DNA of 64,000 nucleotides, taken from assembly GCF_914484835.1 (NCBI RefSeq), contig NZ_CAJZAR010000071.1:30126-94125 (forward strand), written 5' to 3'. The notes below the pieces were generated by a model. That model did not search any database. It had not been told where the DNA came from and saw only the letters and a list, made by a program, of their open reading frames with translations. The position numbers were made by a program, and so were the translations under genes. Shown in pieces: positions 1 to 9,018 of this stretch; position 1 is the first letter of the stretch, and each line of letters begins with the position of its first letter. This stretch comes from Paraburkholderia tropica. Its GTDB lineage: Bacteria > Pseudomonadota > Gammaproteobacteria > Burkholderiales > Burkholderiaceae.

Positions 1-732
1 TCCGATCACTCGGGCGGCGCGCAGGCCGTGCTCGATGCGCTGCCGGTGCGGCAGTTCGTGGCCGGCATTCTGCCCGCGCATCCGTTGTGGGCGAGCGCAC
101 GCACGCGCGGGGCGCAAGTCGTGCAGTGCGCCGCAGGGCAGCGCTGGCAGTGGGATGGCGTGACCTTCGAGGTGCTTTGGCCCGACGCCGGGCCGCTCGG
201 CGGGAAACCCAATGCGCATTGCTGCGTGCTGCGCGTGACGACGGCCGGAACGCCTCTCGCCGCGCCCGCGCCAGGTAACGCTGTCGCGGCCTTGCTCGCC
301 GCCGACATCGAGGCCCGCACCGAGCGCACCCTCATGGCCCGCGGCATCGACAATCTGCGCGCCCAGATCCTCGTCGTGCCGCACCACGGCAGCCGCACGT
401 CGTCGACTGAACCGTTCCTCGATTCTGTCTGGCCGCTCGTCGCGATATTTCAGGTAGGCTTCCTGAATCGCTTTCATCATCCTTATCCCGGCGTCTATGC
501 GCGGTATGCGGCGCGCCACATCGCGCTCGCGCGCAGCGACTGGGACGGCGCGGCGCGCATCGAAGCCGCGCCCGGCGCGCTGACGGTCGAGCGCTTTCGC
601 GACACGCGCCGGCGCTACTGGATGGACGATCCGAAGGCGGCGCCCGCGGGCCGCGCGCCACGTGCGAACGACAACGGCAGCGACAACGACAATCCAACAA
701 GAACGGACAAAACGGAGACAGACACAGATTGA
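1..732 (+). CDS. comEC: ComEC/Rec2 DNA-uptake protein, C-terminal part (5' end outside window)
   Basis: The reading frame is open from the first base, so the gene starts upstream of the window. The 243 visible residues begin with SDHSGG and are the tail of the metallo-beta-lactamase-like domain that follows the membrane channel in ComEC. NAHCCVLRV (from residue 71) and VPHHGSRTSS (His127-His128) match conserved blocks of this domain. ComEC forms the inner-membrane channel for single-stranded DNA during transformation; whether this organism is competent cannot be told here. The stop codon overlaps the TTG start of the next gene by two bases, which suggests translational coupling. The last 30 residues are polar, rich in Asn and Asp, and probably disordered. 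Confidence 0.88.
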   Translation, partial: SDHSGGAQAVLDALPVRQFVAGILPAHPLWASARTRGAQVVQCAAGQRWQWDGVTFEVLWPDAGPLGGKPNAHCCVLRVTTAGTPLAAPAPGNAVAALLAADIEARTERTLMARGIDNLRAQILVVPHHGSRTSSTEPFLDSVWPLVAIFQVGFLNRFHHPYPGVYARYAARHIALARSDWDGAARIEAAPGALTVERFRDTRRRYWMDDPKAAPAGRAPRANDNGSDNDNPTRTDKTETDTD

Positions 733-1532
733 AGAACGTCATCCATTTTTCCCACGCGAACGGCTTTCCGGCCTCGACGTATCGCACCTTCTTCGCCGAA
801 CTCGGCGACACCTACGAGCTGCGCTATATCGAACGCATCGGCCACGACGCACGCTATCCCGTCACGCGTGACTGGCCGCACCTCGTCGAGCAGCTGATCG
901 AGGACATCGGCAGCCGTTATGAGCATCCGGTCTGGCTCGTCGGCCATTCGCTCGGCGGCTATCTTTCGCTGATGGCGGCGCTCAGGAAGCCGCAGTGGGT
1001 GAGGGGCGTGGTGATGCTCGATTCGCCGGTGATCGCGGGCTGGCGCAGCGGCATGCTGCGGGTCTCGCAGTGGACCGGGCTCGACGAGCGCCTGTCGCCC
1101 GCCGCCGCCACGCGCACGCGCCGCACGAACTGGGCGAGCCGCGACGAGGCCTGGCGCCACTTCTATTCGAAGCCGGCGTTCGCGCGCTGGGACGAACGCG
1201 TGCTGTCCGACTACATCGACTTCGGCATTCCTCAGACTTCGCCCGACGGCGCGCGTACGCTGGCCTTCGACCGCCGCACCGAATACCTCATCTACCGCAC
1301 GCTGCCGCACACCTTCGGCACGCGCCTCGCGCATGGCTCGCCGGTGCCCGTGAGCTTCGTCGGCGGCACGCATTCGAAGGAGGTGAGGCAGGTCGGTCTC
1401 GGGGCCACGCGGCGCATCGCGGGCGAGCGTTTCGAGTGGATCGAAGGCAGCCATCTCTATCCGATGGAGCGGCCCATCGAGACCGCGCGCGCGGTGCAGC
1501 GCATGCTCTACGCGATGGATAACGGCGGCTAG
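729..1532 (+). CDS. alpha/beta-fold hydrolase
   Basis: A 267-residue alpha/beta hydrolase. The nucleophile elbow GHSLGG places the catalytic Ser at residue 74, and a C-terminal His at about 242 (GSHLYPME) fits the rest of the triad. An oxyanion-hole type HANGFP occurs near residue 9. There is no signal peptide, so it is expected to be cytoplasmic. The start is a TTG that overlaps the comEC stop (TTGA); no ATG lies nearby in frame. The substrate cannot be deduced from sequence: esterase, lipase and C-C hydrolase activities are all possible. The overlap with comEC points to co-transcription, but not necessarily to a shared function. Confidence 0.82.
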   Translation: MKNVIHFSHANGFPASTYRTFFAELGDTYELRYIERIGHDARYPVTRDWPHLVEQLIEDIGSRYEHPVWLVGHSLGGYLSLMAALRKPQWVRGVVMLDSPVIAGWRSGMLRVSQWTGLDERLSPAAATRTRRTNWASRDEAWRHFYSKPAFARWDERVLSDYIDFGIPQTSPDGARTLAFDRRTEYLIYRTLPHTFGTRLAHGSPVPVSFVGGTHSKEVRQVGLGATRRIAGERFEWIEGSHLYPMERPIETARAVQRMLYAMDNGG

Positions 1533-1676
1533 GCCCGCGTCCTCGCCGCGTGCCTGATAGAGACCCGCCGGCCGCCGCCTGGCGGGGCACGATCAATTCG
1601 GCGCACGCTTCATTCGCGCCGCGCGCCGTCTCGCAAGATGCTCTTTCAAAATTCAGGGTTAGCCCTTGCTTTACGG

Positions 1677-1682
1677 TATAAT
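1677..1682 (+). promoter_or_regulatory. pyrG -10 box candidate
   Basis: A perfect TATAAT lies 25 bases before the pyrG ATG. A clear -35 box is missing: TTCAGG at 1652-1657 would give a 19-base spacer. The short distance would leave a leader of only about 20 bases. Confidence 0.45.
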
Positions 1683-1707
1683 CCGTTTTTCCCGCGAGCA
1701 TCCAGCG

Positions 1708-3372
1708 ATGACCAAATATGTTTTCGTCACCGGCGGCGTAGTTTCTTCCCTTGGCAAGGGTATTGCCGCCGCCTCCCTCGCCGCGATCCTCGAATCGCGC
1801 GGTCTGAAAGTCACCCTCCTCAAGCTTGATCCCTACATCAACGTCGACCCCGGCACGATGAGCCCGTTTCAACACGGCGAAGTGTTCGTGACGGAAGACG
1901 GAGCGGAGACCGACCTCGACCTCGGCCACTATGAGCGCTTCATCAGCACGAAGATGCGCAAGGCCAACAACTTCACCACGGGCCAGATTTACGAATCGGT
2001 GATCCGCAAGGAACGCCGCGGCGACTATCTCGGCAAGACGGTGCAGGTCATTCCGCACATCACCAACGAAATCCAGGCGTTCATCGAGCGCGGCGCGGCA
2101 TCCGCGACGTGCGGCGAACCCGACGTGGCGATCGTTGAAGTGGGCGGCACGGTCGGCGACATCGAATCGCTGCCGTTCCTCGAAGCCGCGCGTCAGATGA
2201 GCCTGCGCATGGGCCGCAACAGCGCGTGCTTCGTGCACCTCACGCTGGTGCCGTTCATCGCCACGGCCGGCGAACTCAAGACCAAGCCCACGCAGCACAG
2301 CGTGCAGAAGCTGCGCGAAATCGGTATCTATCCGAACGTGCTGCTGTGCCGCGCCGACCGCCGCATTCCCGACGACGAGCGCTCGAAGATCTCGATGTTC
2401 TCGAACGTGCCCGAAGACGCCGTTATTTCGGTGTGGGACGCCGACAGCATCTACAAGATTCCGCAGATGCTGCACGACCAGGGTCTCGACTCGATCGTCT
2501 GCGACGAACTCAAGCTGTCCGCCAAGCCCGCCGACCTGTCGATGTGGGCCGAAATGGTCGAGAAGCTCGAGCATCCGCAGCACGAAGTCACGATCGGCAT
2601 GGTCGGCAAGTACGTCGACCTGACCGAGTCGTACAAGTCGCTCATCGAAGCGCTGCGTCACGCATCGATCAAGACCTCCACCAAGGTCAACATCGAGTAC
2701 ATCGACTCGGAACTGATCGACGAAGAGGGCGTGGACAGCCTCAAGCATCTCGACGCGATTCTCGTGCCGGGCGGTTTCGGCCGTCGTGGCACCGAAGGCA
2801 AGATCAAGGCCATCCAGTACGCTCGCGAATCGAAGGTGCCGTACCTCGGCATCTGCCTCGGCATGCAGCTGGCCGTGATCGAATTCGCGCGCGACGTGGT
2901 GGGCCTCAAGCACGCGAACAGCACGGAATTCGACGCGGACACGCCGGATCGCGTTGTCGCGCTCATCACCGAATGGGCCGACCGCGAAGGCAAGGTCGAG
3001 AAGCGCTCGGAAGATTCGGACCTGGGCGGCACGATGCGCCTCGGCTCGCAGCGTTGCCCGATCAAGCCGGGCACGCTCGCTTCGGAAATCTACGGCAAGG
3101 ACGTGAACGAGCGTCACCGTCACCGTTATGAAGTCAATAACGGCTACGTGCCCAAGCTCGAAGCCGGTGGCCTTATCATCAGCGCCCGTACGCCGTCTGA
3201 AGACCTGCCGGAAATGATGGAACTGCCGCGCGACATGCACCCGTGGTTCGTCGGCGTTCAGTTCCACCCGGAATTCACGTCCACGCCGCGTGACGGCCAT
3301 CCGCTGTTCAAGGCGTTTGTCGAAGCGTCGGTTGCGCACCAGCAGCAGTCGCGCGCCCAGGAGAAAGCATGA
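1708..3372 (+). CDS. pyrG: CTP synthase
   Basis: 554 residues, the usual length for bacterial CTP synthase, which makes CTP from UTP, ATP and glutamine. The N-terminal synthetase domain opens with TGGVVSSLGKG (ATP-binding P-loop-like) and contains the HGEVFVTEDGAETDLDLGHYERF region. The C-terminal class I glutamine amidotransferase domain has nucleophile Cys383 in GICLGMQ and the His520-Pro-Glu522 pair in HPEF. I chose the ATG at 1708 over an in-frame upstream TTG because family members begin MTKYVFVTGG. The stop overlaps the kdsA start (ATGA), so the two genes are very probably translated together; this pyrG-kdsA pair is common in beta-proteobacteria. Confidence 0.98.
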   Translation: MTKYVFVTGGVVSSLGKGIAAASLAAILESRGLKVTLLKLDPYINVDPGTMSPFQHGEVFVTEDGAETDLDLGHYERFISTKMRKANNFTTGQIYESVIRKERRGDYLGKTVQVIPHITNEIQAFIERGAASATCGEPDVAIVEVGGTVGDIESLPFLEAARQMSLRMGRNSACFVHLTLVPFIATAGELKTKPTQHSVQKLREIGIYPNVLLCRADRRIPDDERSKISMFSNVPEDAVISVWDADSIYKIPQMLHDQGLDSIVCDELKLSAKPADLSMWAEMVEKLEHPQHEVTIGMVGKYVDLTESYKSLIEALRHASIKTSTKVNIEYIDSELIDEEGVDSLKHLDAILVPGGFGRRGTEGKIKAIQYARESKVPYLGICLGMQLAVIEFARDVVGLKHANSTEFDADTPDRVVALITEWADREGKVEKRSEDSDLGGTMRLGSQRCPIKPGTLASEIYGKDVNERHRHRYEVNNGYVPKLEAGGLIISARTPSEDLPEMMELPRDMHPWFVGVQFHPEFTSTPRDGHPLFKAFVEASVAHQQQSRAQEKA

Positions 3373-4223
3373 ATCTGTGCGGTTTCGAGGTTGGCCTCGA
3401 CAAGCCGTTCTTTCTGATTGCAGGCACCTGTGTCGTCGAATCTGAACAGATGACGATCGACACGGCGGGCCGCCTGAAGGAAATCACGGCTAAGCTCGGC
3501 ATCCCGTTCATCTACAAGTCGTCGTTCGACAAGGCCAATCGTTCGAGCGGCAAGTCGTTCCGCGGTCTCGGCATGGACGAAGGCCTGCGCATCCTCTCCG
3601 AAGTGAAGCGCCAGCTCGGCCTGCCCGTGCTGACCGACGTGCACACGGAAGAGGAAGTGGGCCCGGTGGCTTCGGTCGTCGACGTGCTGCAGACGCCGGC
3701 GTTCCTGTGCCGTCAGACCGACTTCATCCACGCGTGCGCGCGTTCGGGCAAGCCGGTCAACATCAAGAAAGGCCAGTTCCTCGCGCCGCACGACATGAAG
3801 AACGTGATCGACAAGGCGCGCGACGCAGCGCGTGAAGCGGGTCTGTCGGAAGACCGCTTCATGGCTTGCGAACGCGGCGTTTCGTTCGGCTACAACAATC
3901 TCGTGTCGGACATGCGCTCGCTCGCGATCATGCGCGAGACGGCGGCGCCGGTCGTGATGGACGTCACGCACTCGGTGCAGCTGCCGGGCGGCCAGGGCAC
4001 CAGCTCGGGCGGTCAGCGCGAATTCGTGCCGGTGCTCGCGCGCGCGGCCGTGGCCACGGGCGTGGCGGGTCTCTTCATGGAGACGCACCCGAACCCCGCG
4101 CAAGCGAAGTCCGACGGTCCGAACGCCGTGCCGCTGAACCGCATGGCCGACCTGCTCGAAACGCTCGTGACGCTCGACCAGGCGGTCAAGCGCACGCCGT
4201 TCCTCGAGAACGACTTCAACTGA
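3369..4223 (+). CDS. kdsA: 3-deoxy-8-phosphooctulonate synthase (KDO-8-P synthase)
   Basis: 284 residues, full length. The enzyme condenses phosphoenolpyruvate with arabinose-5-phosphate to KDO-8-phosphate, the precursor of the inner-core sugar of lipopolysaccharide. The (beta/alpha)8 barrel motifs are visible: FLIAGTCVVES near the N-terminus, YKSSFDKANRSS, LPVLTDVHTEEE, KKGQFLAP and DVTHSVQLPG. The start ATG overlaps the pyrG stop; the AGGAG-like ribosome site lies inside the end of pyrG. Asn20-type metal-independent enzymes and Cys-type metal-dependent ones differ at the residue after AGT; here it is Cys (AGTCV), which suggests the metal-dependent class. Confidence 0.97.
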   Translation: MNLCGFEVGLDKPFFLIAGTCVVESEQMTIDTAGRLKEITAKLGIPFIYKSSFDKANRSSGKSFRGLGMDEGLRILSEVKRQLGLPVLTDVHTEEEVGPVASVVDVLQTPAFLCRQTDFIHACARSGKPVNIKKGQFLAPHDMKNVIDKARDAAREAGLSEDRFMACERGVSFGYNNLVSDMRSLAIMRETAAPVVMDVTHSVQLPGGQGTSSGGQREFVPVLARAAVATGVAGLFMETHPNPAQAKSDGPNAVPLNRMADLLETLVTLDQAVKRTPFLENDFN

Positions 4224-4641
4224 TTCAAGCAGTAAGGCTCCGGCGCGCTTCATGCGCGCCGTGCGCTTTGTCGTATGGCTTTATCGCGAGCGTTGATCGA
4301 TCGCGAAGTTTTTCCAGCCGTTCTGTAGCATCGCGCGCCGCTTCGATTGCATGAGCGGCGCGATGGAGGAGCCGCGGCGAGCGGCCCGCCGGCGCAGCAG
4401 GTGTCATGAAGCGATGCCATGCTGCGCAGGACGGGAACCGCGCCGCGCCAGATGTGCAAGGCAGCGTGGCGGCGCAGCGGTTACAAAGTGTATAACCCTC
4501 GCGCCGCAACAAGTTGAACCCGACGACCGCGCCGCCTGTCCCATGTGACGGTGTGTCCCGCACGAGCGCGTAGACCGCGCTTCGCCGGACCAGCAGATGG
4601 TGTGTGTCTCGCAAGAATTACTGTCATTTCCTGAGGAAACC
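4224..4641 (+). other. kdsA-eno intergenic region (418 bp)
   Basis: No credible gene is seen in this stretch. It contains a GGCGCGC/GCGCGCC hairpin with a five-base loop at 4242-4260 just after kdsA, with no proper T-tract, which may act as an attenuator or 3' stabiliser. TATAAC at 4493-4498 is a possible -10 box for eno; I see no convincing -35 partner. Short open frames on either strand have the composition of high-GC noise. Confidence 0.5.
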
Positions 4642-5925
4642 ATGAGTGCAATCGTAGATATCATCGGTCGCGAGATTCTGGATTCGCGCGGCAATCCCAC
4701 CGTCGAATGCGACGTGCTGCTCGAGTCGGGCACGATGGGCCGCGCGGCTGTGCCGTCGGGCGCGTCGACGGGCTCGCGTGAAGCGATCGAACTGCGCGAC
4801 GGCGAAGCCGGCCGCTACAACGGCAAGGGCGTGCTGAAGGCCGTCGAGCACATCAACACCGAAATCTCCGAGGCGATCATGGGCCTCGACGCGTCGGAAC
4901 AAGCCTTCCTCGACAAGACCCTGCTCGAACTCGACGGCACCGACAACAAGTCGCGTCTCGGCGCGAACGCGATGCTGGCCGTGTCGATGGCCGTCGCGAA
5001 GGCCGCTGCTGAAGAAGCCGGCCTGCCGCTGTACCGCTACTTCGGCGGTTCGGGCGCGATGCAACTGCCGGTCCCGATGATGAACATCGTCAACGGCGGC
5101 GCGCACGCGAACAACAGCCTCGACATTCAGGAATTCATGATCGTGCCGGTGAGCCAGCCGACCTTCCGCGAAGCGCTGCGTTGCGGTGCGGAAGTGTTCC
5201 ACGCGCTCAAGAAGATCCTCTCGGATCGCGGCATGAGCACGGCCGTCGGCGACGAAGGCGGTTTCGCACCGAACTTCGGCAGCAACGACGAATGCCTCTC
5301 GACCATCCTGCAAGCTATCGAGAAGGCTGGCTACCGCGCCGGTGAAGACGTCCTGCTCGCGCTCGACTGCGCGGCCAGCGAGTTCTACCACGACGGCAAG
5401 TACCAGCTCGCGGGCGAAGGCCTGCAACTGTCGTCGGCCGAATTCGCCGACTACCTCGCAACGCTCGCCGACAAGTTCCCGATCGTCTCGATCGAAGACG
5501 GCATGCACGAAAGCGACTGGGCAGGCTGGAAGATTCTGACCGACAAGCTCGGCAAGAAGGTTCAGCTCGTGGGCGACGACCTGTTCGTCACCAACACGCG
5601 CATCCTGAAGGAAGGCATCGAGAAGGGCATCGGCAACTCGATCCTGATCAAGATCAACCAGATCGGCACGCTGACGGAAACCTTCGCAGCGATCGAAATG
5701 GCGAAGCGCGCGGGCTACACGGCCGTGATCTCGCACCGTTCGGGCGAAACCGAAGATTCGACCATCGCGGACATCGCCGTCGGCCTGAACGCCGGTCAGA
5801 TCAAGACGGGTTCGCTCTCGCGCAGCGACCGTATCTCGAAGTACAACCAGCTGCTGCGCATCGAGGAAGATCTCGGTGATATCGCCAGCTACCCGGGCAA
5901 GTCGGCGTTCTATAACCTCCGCTAA
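4642..5925 (+). CDS. eno: enolase (phosphopyruvate hydratase)
   Basis: 427 residues, standard length. Enolase interconverts 2-phosphoglycerate and phosphoenolpyruvate in glycolysis and gluconeogenesis, and in many proteobacteria it is part of the RNA degradosome. Signature segments are present: REILDSRGNPTVE at the N-terminus, SGASTG loop, GGAHANNSLDIQEFMI, SIEDGM, LVGDDLFVTN, the catalytic-Lys region LIKINQIGT and SHRSGETED. The ATG at 4642 is preceded by TGAGGAAAC, a good ribosome site; an upstream in-frame GTG is ignored because the family starts at MSAIVDIIGREIL. It is followed by ftsB after a strong hairpin. Confidence 0.98.
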   Translation: MSAIVDIIGREILDSRGNPTVECDVLLESGTMGRAAVPSGASTGSREAIELRDGEAGRYNGKGVLKAVEHINTEISEAIMGLDASEQAFLDKTLLELDGTDNKSRLGANAMLAVSMAVAKAAAEEAGLPLYRYFGGSGAMQLPVPMMNIVNGGAHANNSLDIQEFMIVPVSQPTFREALRCGAEVFHALKKILSDRGMSTAVGDEGGFAPNFGSNDECLSTILQAIEKAGYRAGEDVLLALDCAASEFYHDGKYQLAGEGLQLSSAEFADYLATLADKFPIVSIEDGMHESDWAGWKILTDKLGKKVQLVGDDLFVTNTRILKEGIEKGIGNSILIKINQIGTLTETFAAIEMAKRAGYTAVISHRSGETEDSTIADIAVGLNAGQIKTGSLSRSDRISKYNQLLRIEEDLGDIASYPGKSAFYNLR

Positions 5926-5976
5926 GCGGACCTGAACGCGACAGCAGCCTTGCTGTCACCCTTCGTCATCCCTCTT

Positions 5977-6005
5977 CGCCGCCCTGCGTTCAGCGCAGGG
6001 CGGCG
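5977..6005 (+). terminator. eno hairpin, 12-bp stem
   Basis: CGCCGCCCTGCG pairs perfectly with CGCAGGGCGGCG around a five-base loop, followed by TATGTTT. The T-tract is poor, so it may attenuate eno transcription ahead of ftsB rather than end it completely. Confidence 0.55.
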
Positions 6006-6026
6006 TATGTTTATCCGGCACCATCC

Positions 6027-6455
6027 ATGCGGCTTGTCACTGTCGTCCTGATCATCCTGCTCGCGCTGATCCAGTATCCGCTCTGGTGGGGCCACGGCGG
6101 TTGGTTGCGCGTGCACGAACTGCAAGGGCAGCTCGCGCAGCAGCAAAAGCAGAACGACGACGAAAAACTGCGCAACGAACGCATCGCGGGCGAAGTGCAG
6201 GATCTGCAGAACGGCACCGCGGCCGTCGAGGAGCGCGCGCGCTACGAGATGGGCATGGTGAAGGACGGCGAGGTGTTCGTGCAGTTCGTTTCGCCGAATC
6301 AGCCGCTGCCGGCCACGCCGGCGGGGTCGTCGAATACGTCGACGCGTGGCGAGATGTCGGCGGCGCCCGTCAAGGTGGTGCCGAATCCGGTGTCGCGCGT
6401 GCCCGAGAAGCGGCACGGGCACGCCAGCAAGGATGCGAAGAAGAAGCCAGGCTGA
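6027..6455 (+). CDS. ftsB: cell division protein FtsB
   Basis: 142 residues. A short cytoplasmic start (MRL) is followed by one membrane segment (about residues 4-20, VTVVLIILLALIQYPLW) and a periplasmic coiled coil rich in Gln and Glu (about 28-65, LQGQLAQQQKQN), ending in the conserved ARYEMGMVKDGEVFVQ block typical of FtsB. FtsB joins FtsQ and FtsL in the divisome. The eno-ftsB neighbourhood is conserved in proteobacteria. The tail after about residue 95 is a Pro/Ser/Lys-rich extension beyond the roughly 100 residues of the E. coli protein and is probably disordered. Confidence 0.93.
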   Translation: MRLVTVVLIILLALIQYPLWWGHGGWLRVHELQGQLAQQQKQNDDEKLRNERIAGEVQDLQNGTAAVEERARYEMGMVKDGEVFVQFVSPNQPLPATPAGSSNTSTRGEMSAAPVKVVPNPVSRVPEKRHGHASKDAKKKPG

Positions 6456-6497
6456 GCGACTTGGGTGACTCGATCGACGCGATATCTGGCGTCGATG

Positions 6498-6536
6498 TAA
6501 AAAGCGCGGCGATCCGATGGATGCCGCGCTTTTTTG
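6498..6536 (+). terminator. bidirectional terminator between ftsB and a convergent lipoprotein gene
   Basis: AAAAAGCGCGGC and GCCGCGCTTTTTT form an inverted repeat with A and T tracts on either side, so it can stop transcripts from both ftsB and the minus-strand gene. Confidence 0.8.
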
Positions 6537-6593
6537 CTGCCGCGTGGTGTTGCGTCGGCCCCGCTTACGCTTGTGCTTACGCGCGCACGCGCA

Positions 6594-7031
6594 TCACCAA
6601 CCCCAGCCCGGATAGCCGTAGCCGATTCCGGTGCCCCATCCGCTTCCCCAACCGCCGCTGTAGTAGCTGCCGTAGACGTTGACGGGCGGCGTGTAGGCGC
6701 GCGACCAGGCTTGCGCGGCGGCTTCGGCGGTCGCGGCGCGGTCGGATTCAGCGAGCGCCTGCTGGTCGATCTCGTCGTAGCGCCGCAGCTGCTCGGGCGT
6801 GAGGGCGGGGCCGGCCTGCGGCTGCGTGGCCGTGGCGCCCGTTTGATCGGCGGGCAGGCGGCTATAGATCGGCGAAGGGCCGGGCGGATCGAGTGTGCAG
6901 CCGCTCATCAGCACCACGCCCGCGCCGGTTGTCATCAGCGACATCAGCGTGGTGGTGGCGATCAGCGCTCTGGCGCGGCGCAGGGCGCGCGCCGCGAAGG
7001 CAGGTAATGCAGCCCCGAGGTTCGTTCTCAT
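6594..7031 (-). CDS. small lipoprotein, function unknown
   Basis: 145 residues from the ATG at 7031, which has GGGAAG seven to twelve bases upstream; a longer in-frame start at 7121 has no such site. The N-terminus is basic, followed by a hydrophobic segment and the lipobox LMSGC, so the mature protein should be lipid-anchored. The middle is rich in Gln, Ala and Asp (QLRRYDEIDQQALAESDRAA) and the C-terminus is Gly/Tyr/Trp-rich (YYSGGWGSGWGTGIGYGYPG). I do not recognise a domain. Similar Gly/Tyr-rich tails occur in small outer-membrane lipoproteins of Burkholderiaceae. It is convergent with ftsB and not in an operon with hslO by spacing (178 bases). Confidence 0.7.
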   Translation of the reverse strand: MRTNLGAALPAFAARALRRARALIATTTLMSLMTTGAGVVLMSGCTLDPPGPSPIYSRLPADQTGATATQPQAGPALTPEQLRRYDEIDQQALAESDRAATAEAAAQAWSRAYTPPVNVYGSYYSGGWGSGWGTGIGYGYPGWGW

Positions 7032-7209
7032 CGTCTTGCTTCCCTTTATCGGTCGGATGCCGGCGCGTTGACTTGCAGCAGCGCGGGCGCGGCGCGAATC
7101 GGCATCCTTGATGCGGCTCATGATGTGCGCGGCGCTAACGTGCTACGCGGCCGCACCGTCCCCCGTGGCGGGAGACGGTGCGCCATGAGCCGGGGAGGCA
7201 ATCGGTGGC

Positions 7210-8157
7210 TCAGTGGCGCTGGTCCGCTGCGGGAGAGACTCCTTCTGAGAGCCCCGGCGTGGCGAAAAGTTGCGCCACATCGACGGGATCGAACTCGTAG
7301 CGCTGGTTGCAATAGTCGCAGTGAATCTCGACGTGGCCGCGCTCCTCGATCACGCTGTCGACTTCCTCGCGGCCCAGCATCTTGAGCATCGAACCGACCT
7401 TCTCGCGCGAGCAGCTGCACAGGAAGCGCGTGGTGGCGGGTTCGAAATGCTGCACGTTCTCCTGCCAGAACAGGCGGCGGAACAGCGTTTCCGGCTCCTG
7501 TTCGAGCAGTTCCTCGCGCGTGAGCGTGCCGCCGAGCGTGCAGACGCGTTCCCACGTGTCGGCGTCGAGTTCGTGCGGATGCGGCACGATGCCGCCGTCA
7601 CCGGGCAGCTTCTGCAGCAGCATGCCGACCGCGCGGTCGTCGTTCGCGCCGAGCCACAGGCGCGTGTCGAGCTGTTCCGAGTGATGCATGTAGTGCTCGA
7701 GCACTTCGGCGATCGACTTCAGCGGGCCTTCCTCGCCGTTGAGCGGCACGATGCCCTGGTAGGGCTGCTGGCCGGGATGCTTGTTGGCCGGATCGAGCGT
7801 GATCACGCAGCGGCCGCGGCCGTTCACGTTGATGAGATCCGCGAGCGTGAGGTCGTCGGCGACGGTTTCCACGCCTTCGGCCAGACGCGCCGTGGCGCGC
7901 ATGGAGAGGTCGGAGCTGCACTGCACGACCAGCATGCGCACCGGGCCTTCGCCGAGGATCTGCATGATCAGCGTGCCGTCGAACTTGAGGTTCGCGGAGA
8001 GCAGCGCGCACGCGGCCATCATTTCGCCGAGCACGGTGCGCACCGGCGCCGGGTACTGGCGGCGCGTCAGCACCTCTTGCCACGTGTTGCGCAGCGAGAC
8101 GATCTCGCCACGCACCGGAGCGGCGCTGAACATGAATTTCTGCAACTGGTCGTTCAC
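7210..8157 (-). CDS. hslO: Hsp33 redox-regulated chaperone
   Basis: 315 residues from a GTG start at 8157, preceded by AAGGAAAAG; an in-frame ATG 15 codons upstream lacks this. The protein is a holdase activated by oxidative unfolding. The C-terminal zinc-binding redox switch is complete: CSC, then 30 residues, then CDYC (C-x-C-x30-C-x2-C), in the positions expected for the family. The N-terminal domain carries the typical SLRNTWQEVL and LIMQILGEGPVRMLVV segments. It lies 60 bases downstream of the gamma-carbonic-anhydrase-like gene on the same strand, so the two are likely co-transcribed. Confidence 0.96.
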   Translation of the reverse strand: MNDQLQKFMFSAAPVRGEIVSLRNTWQEVLTRRQYPAPVRTVLGEMMAACALLSANLKFDGTLIMQILGEGPVRMLVVQCSSDLSMRATARLAEGVETVADDLTLADLINVNGRGRCVITLDPANKHPGQQPYQGIVPLNGEEGPLKSIAEVLEHYMHHSEQLDTRLWLGANDDRAVGMLLQKLPGDGGIVPHPHELDADTWERVCTLGGTLTREELLEQEPETLFRRLFWQENVQHFEPATTRFLCSCSREKVGSMLKMLGREEVDSVIEERGHVEIHCDYCNQRYEFDPVDVAQLFATPGLSEGVSPAADQRH

Positions 8158-8217
8158 AATCTTTTCCTTCGTTTCGATGCGTGCGGCGCGCTCGCGCGGC
8201 ATGGCGGCCCGATGCCG

Positions 8218-8742
8218 TCAGCCGATACGCACGAGTTGCGCCTTGAAATACTCGCGGCGTTGCGCGTAGACGTCCGCGTTACGCTTGAGGCCGGCGATGT
8301 CGGCCTCGGTGAGCTCGCGCACGACCTTGGCCGGCGCGCCGAGAATGAGCGAGTTGTCGGGGAACACCTTGCCTTCGGTGACCACCGCGCCCGCGCCAAC
8401 CAGACAGTTGCGGCCGATCACCGCGCCATTCAAGACCACCGCCTGAATGCCGATGAGCGCGCCTTCCTTGACCGTGCAGCCGTGCAGCATGGCCTGATGG
8501 CCGACCGTCACGTTGGCTTCGAGCGTGAGCGGGAAACCGGGGTCGGTATGCAGCACCGCGCCTTCCTGGACATTGCTGCGCGTGCCGACCGAGATCAGCT
8601 CGTTGTCGCCGCGCAGCGTCGCGCCGAACCAGACGCTCGAGTCTTCGGCGAGTTCGACCTTGCCGACGATGGTCGCGTTGTCCGCGACGAACACGCTTTC
8701 GTGAATGGTGGGTGCGGCTTCGCCAAGCTTGTAGATGGCCAC
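8218..8742 (-). CDS. gamma-class carbonic anhydrase-like hexapeptide-repeat protein (YrdA/CaiE type)
   Basis: 174 residues folding as a left-handed beta-helix: repeated hexads such as ATIVGK, NVTVGH, GALIGI, NCLVGA. Three metal-ligand histidines are recognisable in VLHTD and GHQAMLHGC. The start is GTG at 8742 with AAAGGAGA upstream; longer in-frame versions would add a basic low-complexity leader not found in the family. Members bind zinc or iron as trimers, but many show weak or no carbonic anhydrase activity, so the reaction is uncertain. It is upstream of hslO on the same strand. Confidence 0.88.
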   Translation of the reverse strand: MAIYKLGEAAPTIHESVFVADNATIVGKVELAEDSSVWFGATLRGDNELISVGTRSNVQEGAVLHTDPGFPLTLEANVTVGHQAMLHGCTVKEGALIGIQAVVLNGAVIGRNCLVGAGAVVTEGKVFPDNSLILGAPAKVVRELTEADIAGLKRNADVYAQRREYFKAQLVRIG

Positions 8743-9018
8743 GGTGTTGCGTCTCCTTTTGTCTTGCGGGGCTGCGGCGCGCGAACGGGCGCGGGCGGCG
8801 CAGGGCGGGTGAATCGCGTATTGTAAACGGTTGCGTGCGCAGTCCGCCTGGCATGGGGCGCGTGCAGCGTGCGGCAGGCCTCGCACGCGAGGCCGCCGGA
8901 GTGTGCCGGGGTGGTGTGACGGGCGCGCGCTTGTACTGGATCACGATGTGAATCACGCGTTTGAACCTCGTTATCGCCAGTTTTGACTGCTTTTTTGCCG
9001 TTTTTTGCCCGTTCGACG

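Noticed and set aside
1288..3339. A 683-codon open frame on the minus strand opposite pyrG
   Set aside because: pyrG is certain, and the opposite frame has no recognisable domain; it is a GC-bias shadow.
4225..4614. A minus-strand gene in the kdsA-eno gap
   Set aside because: The frame is rich in Arg, Ala and Cys, has no ribosome site and no domain, and crosses the probable eno promoter.
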